Positions 8,176 through 17,788 are shown, counted from the stretch's first letter. The stretch: 64,000 bases of DNA from Mesorhizobium sp. M8A.F.Ca.ET.218.01.1.1 (GCF_004791165.1 NZ_SRUZ01000002.1:1-64000); one strand, 5' to 3'. Program-made: numbers and translations. The notes: generated by a model not told the origin, from the letters alone.

Positions 8176-8964
8176 CTACTGTGCCGTCCAGCCACCGTCC
8201 ATCGGCAAGGTCGTGCCGGTGATCTGCTTGGCCGCATCCGAACACAGGAACAATGCCAGTGCCGCAAGCTCTTCCACGGTGACGAATTCCTTGGTCGGCT
8301 GTGCGGCCAGCAGCACGTCGTGCTTGACCTGCTCCTCGGTCATGCCGCGCGCCTTCATCGTGTCGGGGATCTGCTTTTCGACCAGCGGCGTCCAGACATA
8401 GCCGGGCGCGATCGCGTTCACGGTGATGCCGTTCTGGGCGACTTCCAGGGCCACCGTCTTGGTCAGGCCCGATATGCCATGCTTGGCCGAGACATAGGCC
8501 GACTTGAACGGCGAGGCGACCAGTGCGTGCGCCGAGGCCGTGTTGATGATGCGGCCCCATTTGCGGCTTTTCATGCCCGGCACCACCGCCTTGATGGCGT
8601 AGAAGGCGGCAAGCAGGTTGATGCGGATGATGGCTTCCCATTTGTCGTCGGGGAACTCCTCGATCGGCGCCACATGCTGGATACCGGCATTGTTGACCAG
8701 GATGTCGAGGCTGCCGAACGCCTCTTCCGCGTCATGGATCATGGCGGTGACCGCGGCGCCATCCATCATGTTGGCGTCGGAATAGCGGCACCTGACGCCG
8801 AAATCCTTCTCGATGCCGGCTCGCTCCTGCTCGATGGCAGCGGCGTCGCCAAGGCCATTGATGGTGACGTTGGCACCCTCGGCGGCAAAGGCGCGGGCGA
8901 TCGCGAGGCCGATGCCGCTGGTCGAGCCGGTGACAAGCGCATTCTTCGAAGACAGGGAACCCAT
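8176..8964 (-). CDS. bdhA: D-3-hydroxybutyrate dehydrogenase
   Basis: Short-chain dehydrogenase of 262 residues that oxidises D-3-hydroxybutyrate to acetoacetate with NAD in polyhydroxybutyrate (PHB) and ketone-body use. Visible motifs are the Rossmann TGSTSGIG (12-19), NNAG, and the catalytic SAYVSAKHG (Tyr and Lys). The stretch GIQHVAPIEEFP and the end GTTLPMDGGWTAQ are characteristic of BdhA rather than of generic SDRs. The start at 8964 (MGSLSSKNALVTG) is preferred over an upstream in-frame Met at 9045, which adds a non-homologous tail. It is divergent from the acetoacetate decarboxylase and patatin genes, which handle the next metabolite and possibly the polymer or its lipids. Confidence 0.93.
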   Translation of the reverse strand: MGSLSSKNALVTGSTSGIGLAIARAFAAEGANVTINGLGDAAAIEQERAGIEKDFGVRCRYSDANMMDGAAVTAMIHDAEEAFGSLDILVNNAGIQHVAPIEEFPDDKWEAIIRINLLAAFYAIKAVVPGMKSRKWGRIINTASAHALVASPFKSAYVSAKHGISGLTKTVALEVAQNGITVNAIAPGYVWTPLVEKQIPDTMKARGMTEEQVKHDVLLAAQPTKEFVTVEELAALALFLCSDAAKQITGTTLPMDGGWTAQ

Positions 8965-9191
8965 GGGGAGATCTCGCAAGAGGTGGGAGGGAGTGGTGTT
9001 GAGGCAGATAGTTTGTGCGGCGCAACAAGACAATGCCACGGCCATGTGTCGGCTCGATTACAGCCCCGCGACCGCCTTTGCCGGCTTCGTGAAAGGGCGT
9101 CTTGGCGATGACACGGCATTGTCATGCTGCCATGCAACATATTTCCCAGCGCATTCGCGCGGGGTCATTTTCGAACGTTGGGGGCACCTGG

Positions 9192-9980
9192 ATGGAAATC
9201 GCCGATGTCGTGAAGCGCGCCTATGCGATGCCGCTCACCAATCCCTCCTTCCCGCCCGGCCCTTATCGTTTCTTCGACCGCGAATACATCATCATCACCT
9301 ACCGCACGACACGCGAGGCGCTCGAGGCCGTCGTGCCGGCGCCATTGGAGATCGATGAGCCGCTGGTCAAATACGAATTCATCCGCATGCCGGACTCGAC
9401 CGGCTTCGGCGACTACACCGAGACCGGTCAGGTCATTCCCGTACGCCATAAGGGCCAGCACGGCGGCTATGTCCATTCCATGTATCTCGACGACGACGCG
9501 CCGATCGCCGGCGGCCGTGAGCTGTGGGGGTTTCCGAAAAAGCTCGCCAACCCCAAGATCGTCCATGAAGGCGAGGTGATCGTCGGCACGCTGCACTATG
9601 GCAGCGTTCTGTGCGCCACCGGCACGATGGGCTACAAGCATCGGGAAGCCGACCACGATTCCGTGCTCGCTTCGCTCGCCGCCCCCAATTTCCTGATCAA
9701 GATCATCCCGCATGTCGACGGCACGCCGCGCATCTGCGAACTGGTCCGCTACTACCTCACCGACATCACGCTGAAGGAAGCCTGGACCGCGCCGGCCGCG
9801 CTCGATCTGCGGCCCCATGTCATGGCCGACGTGGCGAAGCTGCCCGTGCTCGACATCGTGTCGGCGGTTCACTTCAAGGCGGACCTCACGCTCGGCCTGG
9901 GCGAAGTCGTACATGATTACCTCGCTGACCACAGCCGATCCGCTGCCAGCGCAACCCAGCTGGAGAAAGTCAGTGCTTGA
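9192..9980 (+). CDS. adc: Acetoacetate decarboxylase
   Basis: Converts acetoacetate to acetone and CO2 by a Schiff base on lysine. The 262-residue frame contains the diagnostic [14 protein letters not shown] block, with adjacent lysines at 116 and 117: by analogy with the Clostridium enzyme, the first forms the Schiff base and the second lowers its pKa. The start is set at 9192 ([11 protein letters not shown]), which matches family N-termini; an in-frame Met at 9102 is upstream but unlikely. It shares a 227-base divergent region with bdhA, whose product makes its substrate, and its last codons overlap the start of the patatin gene. In rhizobia these genes recur together in PHB-related loci. 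Confidence 0.92.
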   Translation: MEIADVVKRAYAMPLTNPSFPPGPYRFFDREYIIITYRTTREALEAVVPAPLEIDEPLVKYEFIRMPDSTGFGDYTETGQVIPVRHKGQHGGYVHSMYLDDDAPIAGGRELWGFPKKLANPKIVHEGEVIVGTLHYGSVLCATGTMGYKHREADHDSVLASLAAPNFLIKIIPHVDGTPRICELVRYYLTDITLKEAWTAPAALDLRPHVMADVAKLPVLDIVSAVHFKADLTLGLGEVVHDYLADHSRSAASATQLEKVSA

Positions 9981-11133
9981 GCGTACCCGCAACAAGGCAG
10001 CAGCCGCCACCATCGAGGAAATCACGGCGCAGTATGACCGTATCGCGCTGGTCTTCCAAGGCGGCGGTGCGCTCGGCGCCTATCAGGCAGGGGTCTATCA
10101 GGCGCTGGCCGATGCCGGCTGCGAACCGAGCTGGCTATCCGGCGTCTCGATCGGCGCCATCAACGCCGCGATCATCGCCGGCAATGAACCGAGCCGCCGG
10201 TTGCAGCGGCTGGAACAGTTCTGGCAGACGATTTCTGGCCGCAAGATCTGGTCCTACACGCCCGAAGGCGACATCTACCGCGACATCCGCAACCAAACCT
10301 CGTCGTTGATGACGATGACGATGGGCCAGCCCGGTTTCTTCAAGCCGCGCAATCCCAATCCCTGGTTCCAGCTGTCGGGGGCAGAAGGCGCCACCAGCTT
10401 CTACGACACCGCCGAGTTGAAGGACACGCTGGAGAGCCTGATCGATTTCGATGTGCTGAACGACGGCAAGAAGCGGCTGAGTGTCGGCGCGGTCAATGTC
10501 AGGACCGGTAACTTCGTCTATTTCGACACCGAGAAGGTGCGGATCGCGCCGGAGCACATCATGGCCAGCGGCGCGCTGCCACCGGCCTTCCCCTCGATCC
10601 GCATCGAGGGCGAATATTACTGGGATGGCGGCATCGTCTCCAACACGCCGCTGCAATATCTGCTCGACCAGGAAGAGGACCGTTCCTCGCTGGTGTTCCA
10701 GGTCGATCTGTTCAGCGCTCGCGGCGTGCTGCCGCGCGGCATGGCCGACGTGCTGTCGCGCCACAAGGACATCATGTATTCGAGCCGCACGCGGCAGAAC
10801 ACCGACAATTTCGAGCGCATCCATGCGCTGAAGATGAAGCTGCTCGATGCGCTGAAGCGCGTGCCGCCGGAGCAGCTCAAGGAAGGCGAGAAGGAGCTGA
10901 TCGCCGACTATTCCAACGCCGGCGTCGTCAACATCGTCCACCTGATCTATCAGCACAAGGGCTACGAGGGTCACGCCAAGGACTACGAGTTTTCAGGCAC
11001 CTCGATGCGCGAGCATTGGGAGATGGGCCTCGAGGACACCGAGCGCACGCTGCGTCACAAGAAATGGCTGATGCTGCCGACCAATGCCGATGGCGTCACC
11101 ATCCACGACCTGCATCGCGAAGATCCGACTTGA
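9973..11133 (+). CDS. Patatin-like phospholipase family protein
   Basis: Ser-Asp dyad acyl hydrolase of 386 residues. The oxyanion-hole [11 protein letters not shown] (29-39), nucleophile elbow GVSIGA (Ser 59) and the DGG motif (Asp 218, [10 protein letters not shown]) are all present, so it should be active. The C-terminal 150 residues, including the [15 protein letters not shown] stretch, form the extra region seen in rhizobial patatins of this size. The GTG at 9973 has GGAGAA five bases upstream and overlaps the adc stop by eight bases, implying translational coupling; an in-frame ATG at 9914 is less likely. With bdhA and adc nearby, a role in PHB-granule or membrane-lipid turnover is plausible but inferred. 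Confidence 0.9.
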   Translation: MLERTRNKAAAATIEEITAQYDRIALVFQGGGALGAYQAGVYQALADAGCEPSWLSGVSIGAINAAIIAGNEPSRRLQRLEQFWQTISGRKIWSYTPEGDIYRDIRNQTSSLMTMTMGQPGFFKPRNPNPWFQLSGAEGATSFYDTAELKDTLESLIDFDVLNDGKKRLSVGAVNVRTGNFVYFDTEKVRIAPEHIMASGALPPAFPSIRIEGEYYWDGGIVSNTPLQYLLDQEEDRSSLVFQVDLFSARGVLPRGMADVLSRHKDIMYSSRTRQNTDNFERIHALKMKLLDALKRVPPEQLKEGEKELIADYSNAGVVNIVHLIYQHKGYEGHAKDYEFSGTSMREHWEMGLEDTERTLRHKKWLMLPTNADGVTIHDLHREDPT

Positions 11134-11316
11134 TACTTGCACCCGCCACAAGCTGAGCAATCTCGGGAAAATGCATAGCGGTCGCTCGGCTGGAAGCCCG
11201 TAAACTGTGAAGCTCTGCTTCATAGGCCATCAACATTATCGCGGATAGCCGCTCGCGGAGAGCGGGCTTACATCTGGGCGCCAGCAGAATGCGCTGGGCT
11301 CAATGGAGTACCGCCG

Positions 11317-12168
11317 ATGACCGCCGAAGCCGTTTCCCCTGCTGTCGTTCCATCGCGTGACGCCTGGCGCGGCCTGCTGTGGTTTGTGCCGCTCACGGCG
11401 CTGTGGCTACTCTTGATCTATCGTTGGCCGGCGATCCCGGACAGCGGCGTTCCGACCACGTTCCACCAGCTCGCGGCTCACGGGCTCGTCGCTCTGGGAT
11501 TGTGGCTCGGCCTCGAACATACGAGCCTGACGCCCGGTCAACGTCGCGCGACCTGGTTGGCGATCATGATCGCGGACACGCTGTGGTTCGCCGTCGCTTG
11601 GAGCGCCGCGATCAATGGCGTCTTCCACCAGGACGCCACGGCTTTGCCGGCGTTGCCATCGGCCATCTTCCTGCCGGTGGTCATCGGCGCGCCGCTGTTG
11701 CTGTTCTCTGGGCGGATCGGGCAGGTGCTCGATGCGATGCCAGCGAGCTGGCTCGTCGCGGTTCAGCTCTACCGCGTATTCGGCAGTTGGGCTCTCGCGG
11801 CGTGGCTGCATGGTGCGCTGCCCGGCGTGTTCGCAGTGCCAGCAGGCATCGGAGACATGCTGACAGGACTGCTCGCGTTGCCGGCGGCGATCGCGGTGGC
11901 GAACGGCACAGCCGGAGGCGGGAGGGCGGCAACTCTCTGGAACGTCCTTGGCCTTGCCGATTTCGCTGTCGCGATCACCATGGGCATAATCACCTCGCCC
12001 GGCCCGTGGCAGTTGATCGTTCCGGATGTGCTGAGCATCGGCGCTGGCGATTATCCGGGTGTGCTAACCCCTGCTTTCGTGGTGCCGAGTTCAATCCTGC
12101 TGCATGTGTTGTCGCTGCGCCAGCTGCGCCGCCGTAGCCGGGCGGAAGTTGCGCGGCGGCAGGAGTGA
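11317..12168 (+). CDS. Multi-pass integral membrane protein, function unknown
   Basis: A 283-residue hydrophobic protein with about seven predicted membrane spans, for example LLWFVPLTALWLLLIY (20-35), LVALGLWLGL, LPVVIGAPLLLF and VFGSWALAAWL. The tail is strongly basic (LRQLRRRSRAEVARRQE), which suggests a cytoplasmic C-terminus. I do not recognise a catalytic or transport motif. It stands alone between the patatin gene and a bidirectional terminator shared with the phosphate transporter. The start ATG at 11317 is the first Met of the frame, 183 bases after the patatin gene, so it probably has its own promoter. Confidence 0.7.
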   Translation: MTAEAVSPAVVPSRDAWRGLLWFVPLTALWLLLIYRWPAIPDSGVPTTFHQLAAHGLVALGLWLGLEHTSLTPGQRRATWLAIMIADTLWFAVAWSAAINGVFHQDATALPALPSAIFLPVVIGAPLLLFSGRIGQVLDAMPASWLVAVQLYRVFGSWALAAWLHGALPGVFAVPAGIGDMLTGLLALPAAIAVANGTAGGGRAATLWNVLGLADFAVAITMGIITSPGPWQLIVPDVLSIGAGDYPGVLTPAFVVPSSILLHVLSLRQLRRRSRAEVARRQE

Positions 12169-12285
12169 GGCTGGAGCCGGCCAACGATTCCATCGAAAGC
12201 TGAACCGTTCGAAGCGGCGCGTTCGCTTGGGAAGGCGCACGCTCTGACTCCTCAGTGGTCTTCGCAGGATGGGCCGACAAAGAGA

Positions 12286-12315
12286 AACGGCGCCGCAGGT
12301 GGCGCCGTTCTTTTG
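12286..12315. terminator. Bidirectional Rho-independent terminator
   Basis: Perfect 9-bp stem AACGGCGCC (12286-12294) and GGCGCCGTT (12301-12309) with a 6-base loop. It is followed by CTTTT on the plus strand and by a T-rich TCTCTTT on the minus strand. It sits between the convergent membrane-protein and pit genes and can end both transcripts. Confidence 0.85.
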
Positions 12316-12327
12316 AGGGTCTGGCGC

Positions 12328-13938
12328 TCAGAACACCTGACGGAAGACGATGAACAGCGCGAAGGCGAGCGCGATCGAGCACGGCAGGGTCAGCACCCAG
12401 GCGAGCAGCAGATTGCGCACCGTCGACCACTGCAGGCCCGAGCCGTTCGCCGCCATCGTGCCGGCGACGCCGGATGACAGAACATGGGTCGTCGACACCG
12501 GCAGACCCAGACGGTCGGCCATGCCGATGGTGACCATGGCGACGAGTTCCGCGGCAGCGCCCTGGCCGTAGGTCAGGTGGCTCTTGCCGATCTTCTCGCC
12601 GACCGTGACGACGATGCGTTTCCAGCCGACCATCGTGCCCAGGCCGAGCGCCAAGGCGACCGCGACCTTCACCCAGATCGGGATGAACTTCGTCGCGTTG
12701 TCGACGGCCTTGTGATAGTCGGTGACCGCCTTGAGATCGGCGGCCTCCATCGGCAGCAACTGCTTCTTGTCGATCAATTTCAGCGCCTCGCCGATCAGAT
12801 AGATGTCGTTGCGGGCGTTGCTGACCAGATCGGTCGGCACATTATCGACCGAAGCGTAAGGCTGCAGCTCGGCCGTTGTGCTGTGGATGTAGGTCTGCAA
12901 CGCAACCGTCGTCTTGTCGCTCCAGGTCCGGGTGCGCACGGCATCCTGCACCGCTGCCTTGGCATCCTTCGCATCGGCGACGGTGACACCAGGCTTCACA
13001 TATTTGCCCAGCGCGGTCTCCACGCTAGCCGAAGCCGACTTGTAGGCTTCGAGATAATTGATGTCGGGCGTACGGTTCAGCGCATAGGCCGTCGGCACGA
13101 CGCCGATCAGGATCAGCATGATCAGGCCCATGCCCTTCTGGCCGTCATTGGAGCCATGCGCGAAGCTGACGCCGGTGCAGGTGAAGATCAGCAGCGCCCG
13201 GATCCACCAGGGCGGCGGGGCATTGCCCTTCGGCGCCTCGTAGAGCGCCGGATTGCGGACGAGAAGCTTCATCGCATAGAGCAGGATGGCGGCGGCGAAG
13301 AAGCCGATGATCGGCGACACCAGCAAGGTCACGCCAACATTGGTCGCCTGCGACCAGTCGACGCCGCTGGTGGCGCTGCCGGCGGGTGCCATGAACTGGT
13401 TGGCGAGGCCGACGCCGATGATCGAGCCGACCATCGTGTGCGAGCTGGACGCCGGCAGGCCGAGGAACCAGGTGCCGAGGTTCCACAGGATCGCGGCCAC
13501 CAGCAATGCGAACACCATGGCGAAGCCGGAGGAGGAGCCGACCTGCAGGATCAGCTCGACCGGCAGCAGCGACAGGATGCCGAAGGCAACCGCGCCGCTG
13601 GAGGTGAGAACGCCGAGAAAATTGAAGGCGCCGGACCAGATGACGGCGAATTCCGCCGGCAGCGAGCGCGTGTAGATGACGGTCGCAACCGCATTGGCGG
13701 TGTCATGGAAACCGTTGACGAATTCGAAGCCGAGCGCGATCAGCAAGGCGATGCCGAGCAGGATCCACGGCACCGTCTTGGCCGCCGCCAGGTCCTGGCT
13801 CAGCGCGTAGCCAACATAGACCACGCCGACCAGCACCAGCACCCCGAAGGCCGGCAGGAACCACTTCGCGCCGCCAGAACTATCCAGCGGATGATCTGGT
13901 CTCGGAATGCCCGCCTCACTAGAAACTATGTCCACCAT
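12328..13938 (-). CDS. pit: PiT-family inorganic phosphate transporter
   Basis: Low-affinity phosphate/metal-phosphate symporter of 536 residues. It has the two PiT signature repeats, one with FVNGFHDTANAVATVIYTRSL near residues 53-73 and the mirrored SHTMVGSIIG and FAHGSNDGQKGMG blocks, plus about ten membrane spans. A long soluble insert of about 130 residues (Ala/Asp/Lys rich, around 285-420) splits the two halves; this long version of Pit is common in rhizobia. The ATG at 13938 follows AGGAGTGGGAC, a good ribosome site. No phoU-like partner gene is adjacent, unlike the orfA-pit arrangement of Sinorhizobium. The 107-base region upstream separates it from the ROK regulator gene, which reads the same way. 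Confidence 0.93.
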   Translation of the reverse strand: MVDIVSSEAGIPRPDHPLDSSGGAKWFLPAFGVLVLVGVVYVGYALSQDLAAAKTVPWILLGIALLIALGFEFVNGFHDTANAVATVIYTRSLPAEFAVIWSGAFNFLGVLTSSGAVAFGILSLLPVELILQVGSSSGFAMVFALLVAAILWNLGTWFLGLPASSSHTMVGSIIGVGLANQFMAPAGSATSGVDWSQATNVGVTLLVSPIIGFFAAAILLYAMKLLVRNPALYEAPKGNAPPPWWIRALLIFTCTGVSFAHGSNDGQKGMGLIMLILIGVVPTAYALNRTPDINYLEAYKSASASVETALGKYVKPGVTVADAKDAKAAVQDAVRTRTWSDKTTVALQTYIHSTTAELQPYASVDNVPTDLVSNARNDIYLIGEALKLIDKKQLLPMEAADLKAVTDYHKAVDNATKFIPIWVKVAVALALGLGTMVGWKRIVVTVGEKIGKSHLTYGQGAAAELVAMVTIGMADRLGLPVSTTHVLSSGVAGTMAANGSGLQWSTVRNLLLAWVLTLPCSIALAFALFIVFRQVF

Positions 13939-14045
13939 GTCCCACTCCTATTGCATTGCAGCAAAGAACTGGAAAAGACGCTATGTCCGGACGATGAACC
14001 CTGTGTGACGTGGGGCGAGGCTCTGCCTTCGACGCACGGTCCCTT

Positions 14046-15260
14046 TCAAGCGGGCCCGGAGCGTGTCTTCAGGATCGCCGAGAACAGCGGATCGAAGGCA
14101 CGGCTGATCGGCGCCGCCGCCGCGCCCAGCGCGATCGACCAGGGGTCGGTGGTGCCGAGCTGCAGCCGCGGCAAGGTCCGGCTTGGCCGGTCGGCGATCG
14201 ACGGCAGCAGCGGATGCATCGCCTCGACAAGCCGGCGCGCCAGCGCTTCCGGCGCGCCGCTGGTCAGGATCACTGTCTGTGGGTCGAAGATGGTTTCGAT
14301 CAGATGCACGCTCCAGCGCAGGTCGTGCGCCGCCCCGTCGATCCAGCGCATGATCTTCACGTCACCCGACGCGGCCAGCGCGCCGATCTTTCCGTAGAGG
14401 TCCTCGTCGGCGGGATCGAGACCGAGATGCTGGTAAAGCGAGGCCAGCGACGCGCGATGTTCGAGCGGTGTCGAGCCCGGACCGGCCGGCGACAGCAACG
14501 CCATGCCGATTTCGCCGGCATTGCCATGGCCGCCGCTGTACAGCTCGCCGTTGAGGATCAGTCCGGCGCCAATGCCATAGCCGACATAGAGGCACACCGC
14601 GTGGTCGACGCCATGCGCGGCACCCACGATGCGCTCCGCCGTCGCGCAGGCCGCGGCGTCGTTCTGCAGGCCGACATTCAGGCCCGTGCCCTTGGCCAGC
14701 GTGTCCAGCAGCGGAAACTTCTGCCAGGCCGGCATCATCCATTTGTCATCCGAATTCTTCAGGCCGAACGGGCCGGGCATGGCGACGCCGAGACCGACCA
14801 GGCGTTTCTCCGACTGCGAGGAGATGCCGGCCAGCTCACGCCGGACGCCATCGATCAGGGCCAGGATGACCTCGACGCCCTTTGACGGCTCGTTGAAAGG
14901 CAGGTTCGCCTCGGCGCGCGCCAGCACGCTGCCCATCAGGTCGACCGCGACCGCCCGCGTCAGGTGACGGTCGATCTGCAGGCCGATGGCGAAAGCGCCT
15001 TCGGGCACCAGCCTGTAGGGGGTCGACGGCTGGCCCCTGCCCTTGCGCACCGCATCGAGCGCCACGACCAGTCCATCGCTTTCCAGGTCCTCGACGATGT
15101 TGGATACCGCCTGCTTGGTGAGCTGCGTCGCCCGCGCCAGATCGGCCCGCGACAGCGCGCCATTGAGACGCAGCGCCTCGATCATGACGCGGCGATTATG
15201 CGCGCTGGTGCCCTCCTGGTTGGTGCCGCTTTTGGCGCGGATCGGGCTGATGTCGTCCAT
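14046..15260 (-). CDS. ROK-family transcriptional regulator (NagC/XylR type)
   Basis: A 404-residue repressor with an N-terminal winged helix (about 22-80, LSRADLARATQLTKQAVSNIVEDLESDGLV) and a C-terminal ROK sugar-kinase-like domain (GLGVAMPGPFG, the second half with GYGIGAGLILNGELYSGGHGNAGEIG). The usual CxCGxxGCxE zinc motif of ROK proteins is not seen after the GEIG block, which instead reads MALLSPAGPGSTPLE, so zinc binding is probably lost. It is divergent from the sugar ABC operon with a perfect palindrome between the two, and most likely represses that operon until a sugar or amino-sugar ligand binds. Confidence 0.9.
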   Translation of the reverse strand: MDDISPIRAKSGTNQEGTSAHNRRVMIEALRLNGALSRADLARATQLTKQAVSNIVEDLESDGLVVALDAVRKGRGQPSTPYRLVPEGAFAIGLQIDRHLTRAVAVDLMGSVLARAEANLPFNEPSKGVEVILALIDGVRRELAGISSQSEKRLVGLGVAMPGPFGLKNSDDKWMMPAWQKFPLLDTLAKGTGLNVGLQNDAAACATAERIVGAAHGVDHAVCLYVGYGIGAGLILNGELYSGGHGNAGEIGMALLSPAGPGSTPLEHRASLASLYQHLGLDPADEDLYGKIGALAASGDVKIMRWIDGAAHDLRWSVHLIETIFDPQTVILTSGAPEALARRLVEAMHPLLPSIADRPSRTLPRLQLGTTDPWSIALGAAAAPISRAFDPLFSAILKTRSGPA

Positions 15261-15303
15261 CGGCGTTTTCCCCTCTTGACTCCATTAGAATATTGATCGA
15301 CTA

Positions 15304-15328
15304 ATTAAGTCAAGCGAGTTGACTTAAT
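15304..15328. promoter_or_regulatory. Palindromic operator for the ROK regulator (proposed)
   Basis: Perfect 10-bp inverted repeat ATTAAGTCAA (15304-15313) and TTGACTTAAT (15319-15328) with a 5-base spacer, in the 217-base gap between the ROK gene and the binding-protein gene. A partial copy of the half site (TTGACTCCATTAGA) lies upstream, beginning near 15276. The AT-rich palindrome stands out in GC-rich DNA and is placed to control both directions. Confidence 0.7.
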
Positions 15329-15477
15329 GTAAGCCGGGCGCCGCAAAACAAGATGGTCAGGCTCCCAGCCTGTCGCCACGGGCAGCCGGTGATGATCAGG
15401 TCGCGCGACATGGATCCGGGAAGACGATGCCAAACGCAGGCACCGCCGACCCGTCAACGCCGGAATGGGAGAAGAAA

Positions 15478-16716
15478 ATGCTTAAGACAATCACCAAGAC
15501 ACTGGTCGGCGCCGTCTTTGCCGGAGGACTGTTCGTCCCCCACGCATTCGCCGAAACGACGCTCAACGCGCTGTTCATGGCGCAGGCCGCCTACAGCGAG
15601 GCCGACGTGCGCGCCATGACGGATGCCTTCACCAAGGCCAATCCGGACGTCAAGGTCAATCTCGAATTCGTCCCCTATGAGGGCCTGCACGACAAGACCG
15701 TGCTCGCTCAAGGGTCGGGCGGCGGTTATGACGTCGTCCTGTTCGACGTCATCTGGCCGGCCGAATACGCCACCAACAAGGTGCTGGGCGATGTGTCTTC
15801 GAAGATCACGGACGACATGAAGAAGGGCGTGCTGCCGGGCGCCTGGACCACCGTCCAGTATGACGGCAAGTTCTATGGCATGCCCTGGATCCTCGACACC
15901 AAATACCTGTTCTACAACAAGGACATCCTGGAAAAGGCCGGCATCAAGACCCCGCCGAAGACCTGGGAAGAACTCGGCGCACAGGCCAAGATGATCCAGG
16001 ACAAGGGCCTGCTGAAGACGCCGATCGCGTGGAGCTGGTCGCAGGCCGAGGCCGCGATCTGCGACTACACCACGCTGGTCAGCGCCTATGGCGGCGACTT
16101 CCTCAAGGACGGCAAGCCTGACTTCCAGAATGGCGGCGGCCTGCTGGCGCTGAAATACATGGTCGACAGCTACAAGTCGGGTCTCACCAATCCCAATTCC
16201 AAGGAATTCCTGGAAGAGGACGTTCGCAAGGTCTTCGAAAACGGCGACGCCGCCTTCGCGCTGAACTGGACCTACATGTACAACATGGCCAACGACCCGA
16301 AGGACTCGAAGGTGGCCGGCAAGGTCGGCGTCGTGCCGGCGCCGGGCGTTGCCGGCACAAGCGAAGTGTCGGCCGTCAACGGCTCGATGGGCCTTGGCGT
16401 CACCGCGGTCTCCAAGCACCCGGACGAGGCCTGGAAGTACATCACCTTCATGACCTCGCAAGCCACGCAGAACCAATACGCCAAGCTCTCTTTGCCGATC
16501 TGGGCCTCGTCCTATGACGACCCGGCCGTCACCAAGGGCCAGGAGGAGCTGATCGCCGCCGCCAAGCTCGGTCTGGCAGCCATGTATCCGCGTCCGACCA
16601 CGCCGAAATACCAGGAGCTGTCGACCGCGCTGCAGCAGGCCATCCAGGAATCGCTGCTCGGCACATCTTCGCCGGAAGATGCCCTGAAGACCGCCGCGCA
16701 GAACAGCGGCCTTTGA
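15478..16716 (+). CDS. Sugar ABC transporter, extracellular solute-binding protein (family 1)
   Basis: Periplasmic binding protein of 412 residues with a clear signal peptide (MLKTITKTLVGAVFAGGLF, cleavage after AFA near residue 25). The mature protein has the family 1 carbohydrate-binding pattern: NPDVKVNLEFVPYEGLHDK, YDVVLFDVIWPAEY, YGMPWILDTKYLFYNKDIL and a central FENGDAAFALNWTYMYN. The ATG at 15478 follows GGGAGAAG, fixing the start. It heads an operon with two permeases, a SIS protein, a PfkB kinase and the ATPase. The hairpin repeats just downstream may protect this part of the message and give more binding protein than membrane subunits. Confidence 0.93.
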   Translation: MLKTITKTLVGAVFAGGLFVPHAFAETTLNALFMAQAAYSEADVRAMTDAFTKANPDVKVNLEFVPYEGLHDKTVLAQGSGGGYDVVLFDVIWPAEYATNKVLGDVSSKITDDMKKGVLPGAWTTVQYDGKFYGMPWILDTKYLFYNKDILEKAGIKTPPKTWEELGAQAKMIQDKGLLKTPIAWSWSQAEAAICDYTTLVSAYGGDFLKDGKPDFQNGGGLLALKYMVDSYKSGLTNPNSKEFLEEDVRKVFENGDAAFALNWTYMYNMANDPKDSKVAGKVGVVPAPGVAGTSEVSAVNGSMGLGVTAVSKHPDEAWKYITFMTSQATQNQYAKLSLPIWASSYDDPAVTKGQEELIAAAKLGLAAMYPRPTTPKYQELSTALQQAIQESLLGTSSPEDALKTAAQNSGL

Positions 16717-16745
16717 GACAAGCTAGTCGTTCAATACGGGCGACA

Positions 16746-16849
16746 CTACAGCGTCGCGTCCCTTATGACGCGCAAAAGACGCTGTAGCACTTTCTATCTT
16801 GCGCATGATCCTTTCCGGAAATCGGCCTCCGATTTCCGGGGTCATGCGC
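16746..16849. repeat. Two rhizobial palindromic repeats between binding-protein and permease genes
   Basis: First hairpin: CTACAGCGTC (16746-16755) with GACGCTGTAG (16778-16787), plus an inner GCGTC/GACGC stem. Second: GCGCATGATCC (16801-16811), then TTTCCGGAAATCGG opposite CCGATTTCCGG, ending GGTCATGCGC (16840-16849). The second belongs to the ATGATC...GATCAT type repeated through rhizobial genomes; a relative lies at 42760-42802. The position after the first gene of an ABC operon suggests a role in differential expression. Confidence 0.7.
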
Positions 16850-16903
16850 GAGTGCCGCCCGTGCTATGTCCGGATCACAGATGAAAGAAGAGAGGCTGCT
16901 CCG

Positions 16904-17788
16904 ATGTCGAGCACCTGGATGACGACCCGCGCATGGCTCTTGATGCTGCCTTTGCTCGTGGTCATGGTCGCCGTCATCGGCTGGCCGCTGGTCGACACGG
17001 TCGGCCTTTCCTTCACCGACGCCAAGCTGGTCGGCACGGGCGGCGATTTCGTCGGCTTAGACAATTACTCCAACATGCTGTCGAGCTCGAATTTCTCGCG
17101 TACGCTGGTGACCACGACATTGTTCGCGGTCATCTCTGTTGCCGCCGAAATGGTGATCGGCGTCCTCGCCGCCCTTCTGCTCAATCAGGAATTTCGCGGC
17201 CGGGCCATCCTGCGCGCCCTGATGATCCTGCCCTGGGCATTGCCGACCGTGGTCAACGCCACGCTGTGGCGGCTGATCTACAATCCCGAATATGGCGCGC
17301 TCAATGCCGCGCTGACGCAACTGCATCTCATCGACGCCTACCGCTCCTGGCTCGGCGAGCCGGGAACGGCGCTGGCGGCCCTGATCGTCGCCGATTGCTG
17401 GAAGAATTTTCCGCTGGTGGCGCTGATCGCGCTCGCCGCTCTCCAAGCCGTGCCGCGCGACATCACCGCCGCCTCGCTCGTCGATGGCGCGGGACCTTTC
17501 AACCGCTTTCGCTTCGTCATCCTGCCCTATCTCGCCGGGCCGCTGATGGTGGCGCTGGTGCTGCGCACCATCGAGGCCTTCAAGGTTTTCGACATCATCT
17601 GGGTGATGACCCGCGGCGGGCCTGCAAACACCACGCGAACGCTCTCGATCCTCGTCTACCAGGAAGCCTTCTCCTTCCAGCGCGCCGGCTCGGGCGCGTC
17701 GCTGGCGCTGATCGTCACCTTGCTCGTCACGCTGCTCGCCGTCGCCTATGCGGCACTGGTGCGAAAGACCGCCGGGAGCGCCGCCTGA
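16904..17788 (+). CDS. Sugar ABC transporter permease (MalF/UgpA type)
   Basis: First membrane subunit of the sugar importer, 294 residues with six predicted spans. The EAA loop is recognisable at ITAASLVDGAGPFNRFRFVILPYL, where the ATPase docks, and LILPWALPTVVNATLW-type spans precede it. The ATG at 16904 has AGAGG upstream and gives the expected short N-terminus (MSSTWMTTRAWLLMLPLL). Its stop overlaps the start of the second permease by one base. Substrate specificity rests with the binding protein; the nearby kinase and SIS genes suggest a sugar that is phosphorylated and then deaminated or deglycated inside the cell. Confidence 0.93.
   Translation: MSSTWMTTRAWLLMLPLLVVMVAVIGWPLVDTVGLSFTDAKLVGTGGDFVGLDNYSNMLSSSNFSRTLVTTTLFAVISVAAEMVIGVLAALLLNQEFRGRAILRALMILPWALPTVVNATLWRLIYNPEYGALNAALTQLHLIDAYRSWLGEPGTALAALIVADCWKNFPLVALIALAALQAVPRDITAASLVDGAGPFNRFRFVILPYLAGPLMVALVLRTIEAFKVFDIIWVMTRGGPANTTRTLSILVYQEAFSFQRAGSGASLALIVTLLVTLLAVAYAALVRKTAGSAA

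Noticed and set aside
12484..14397. 637-codon open frame on the plus strand across pit and the ROK gene
   Set aside because: It spans two unrelated real genes on the other strand and encodes Gly/Arg/Asp-rich sequence without motifs, so it is a shadow frame.
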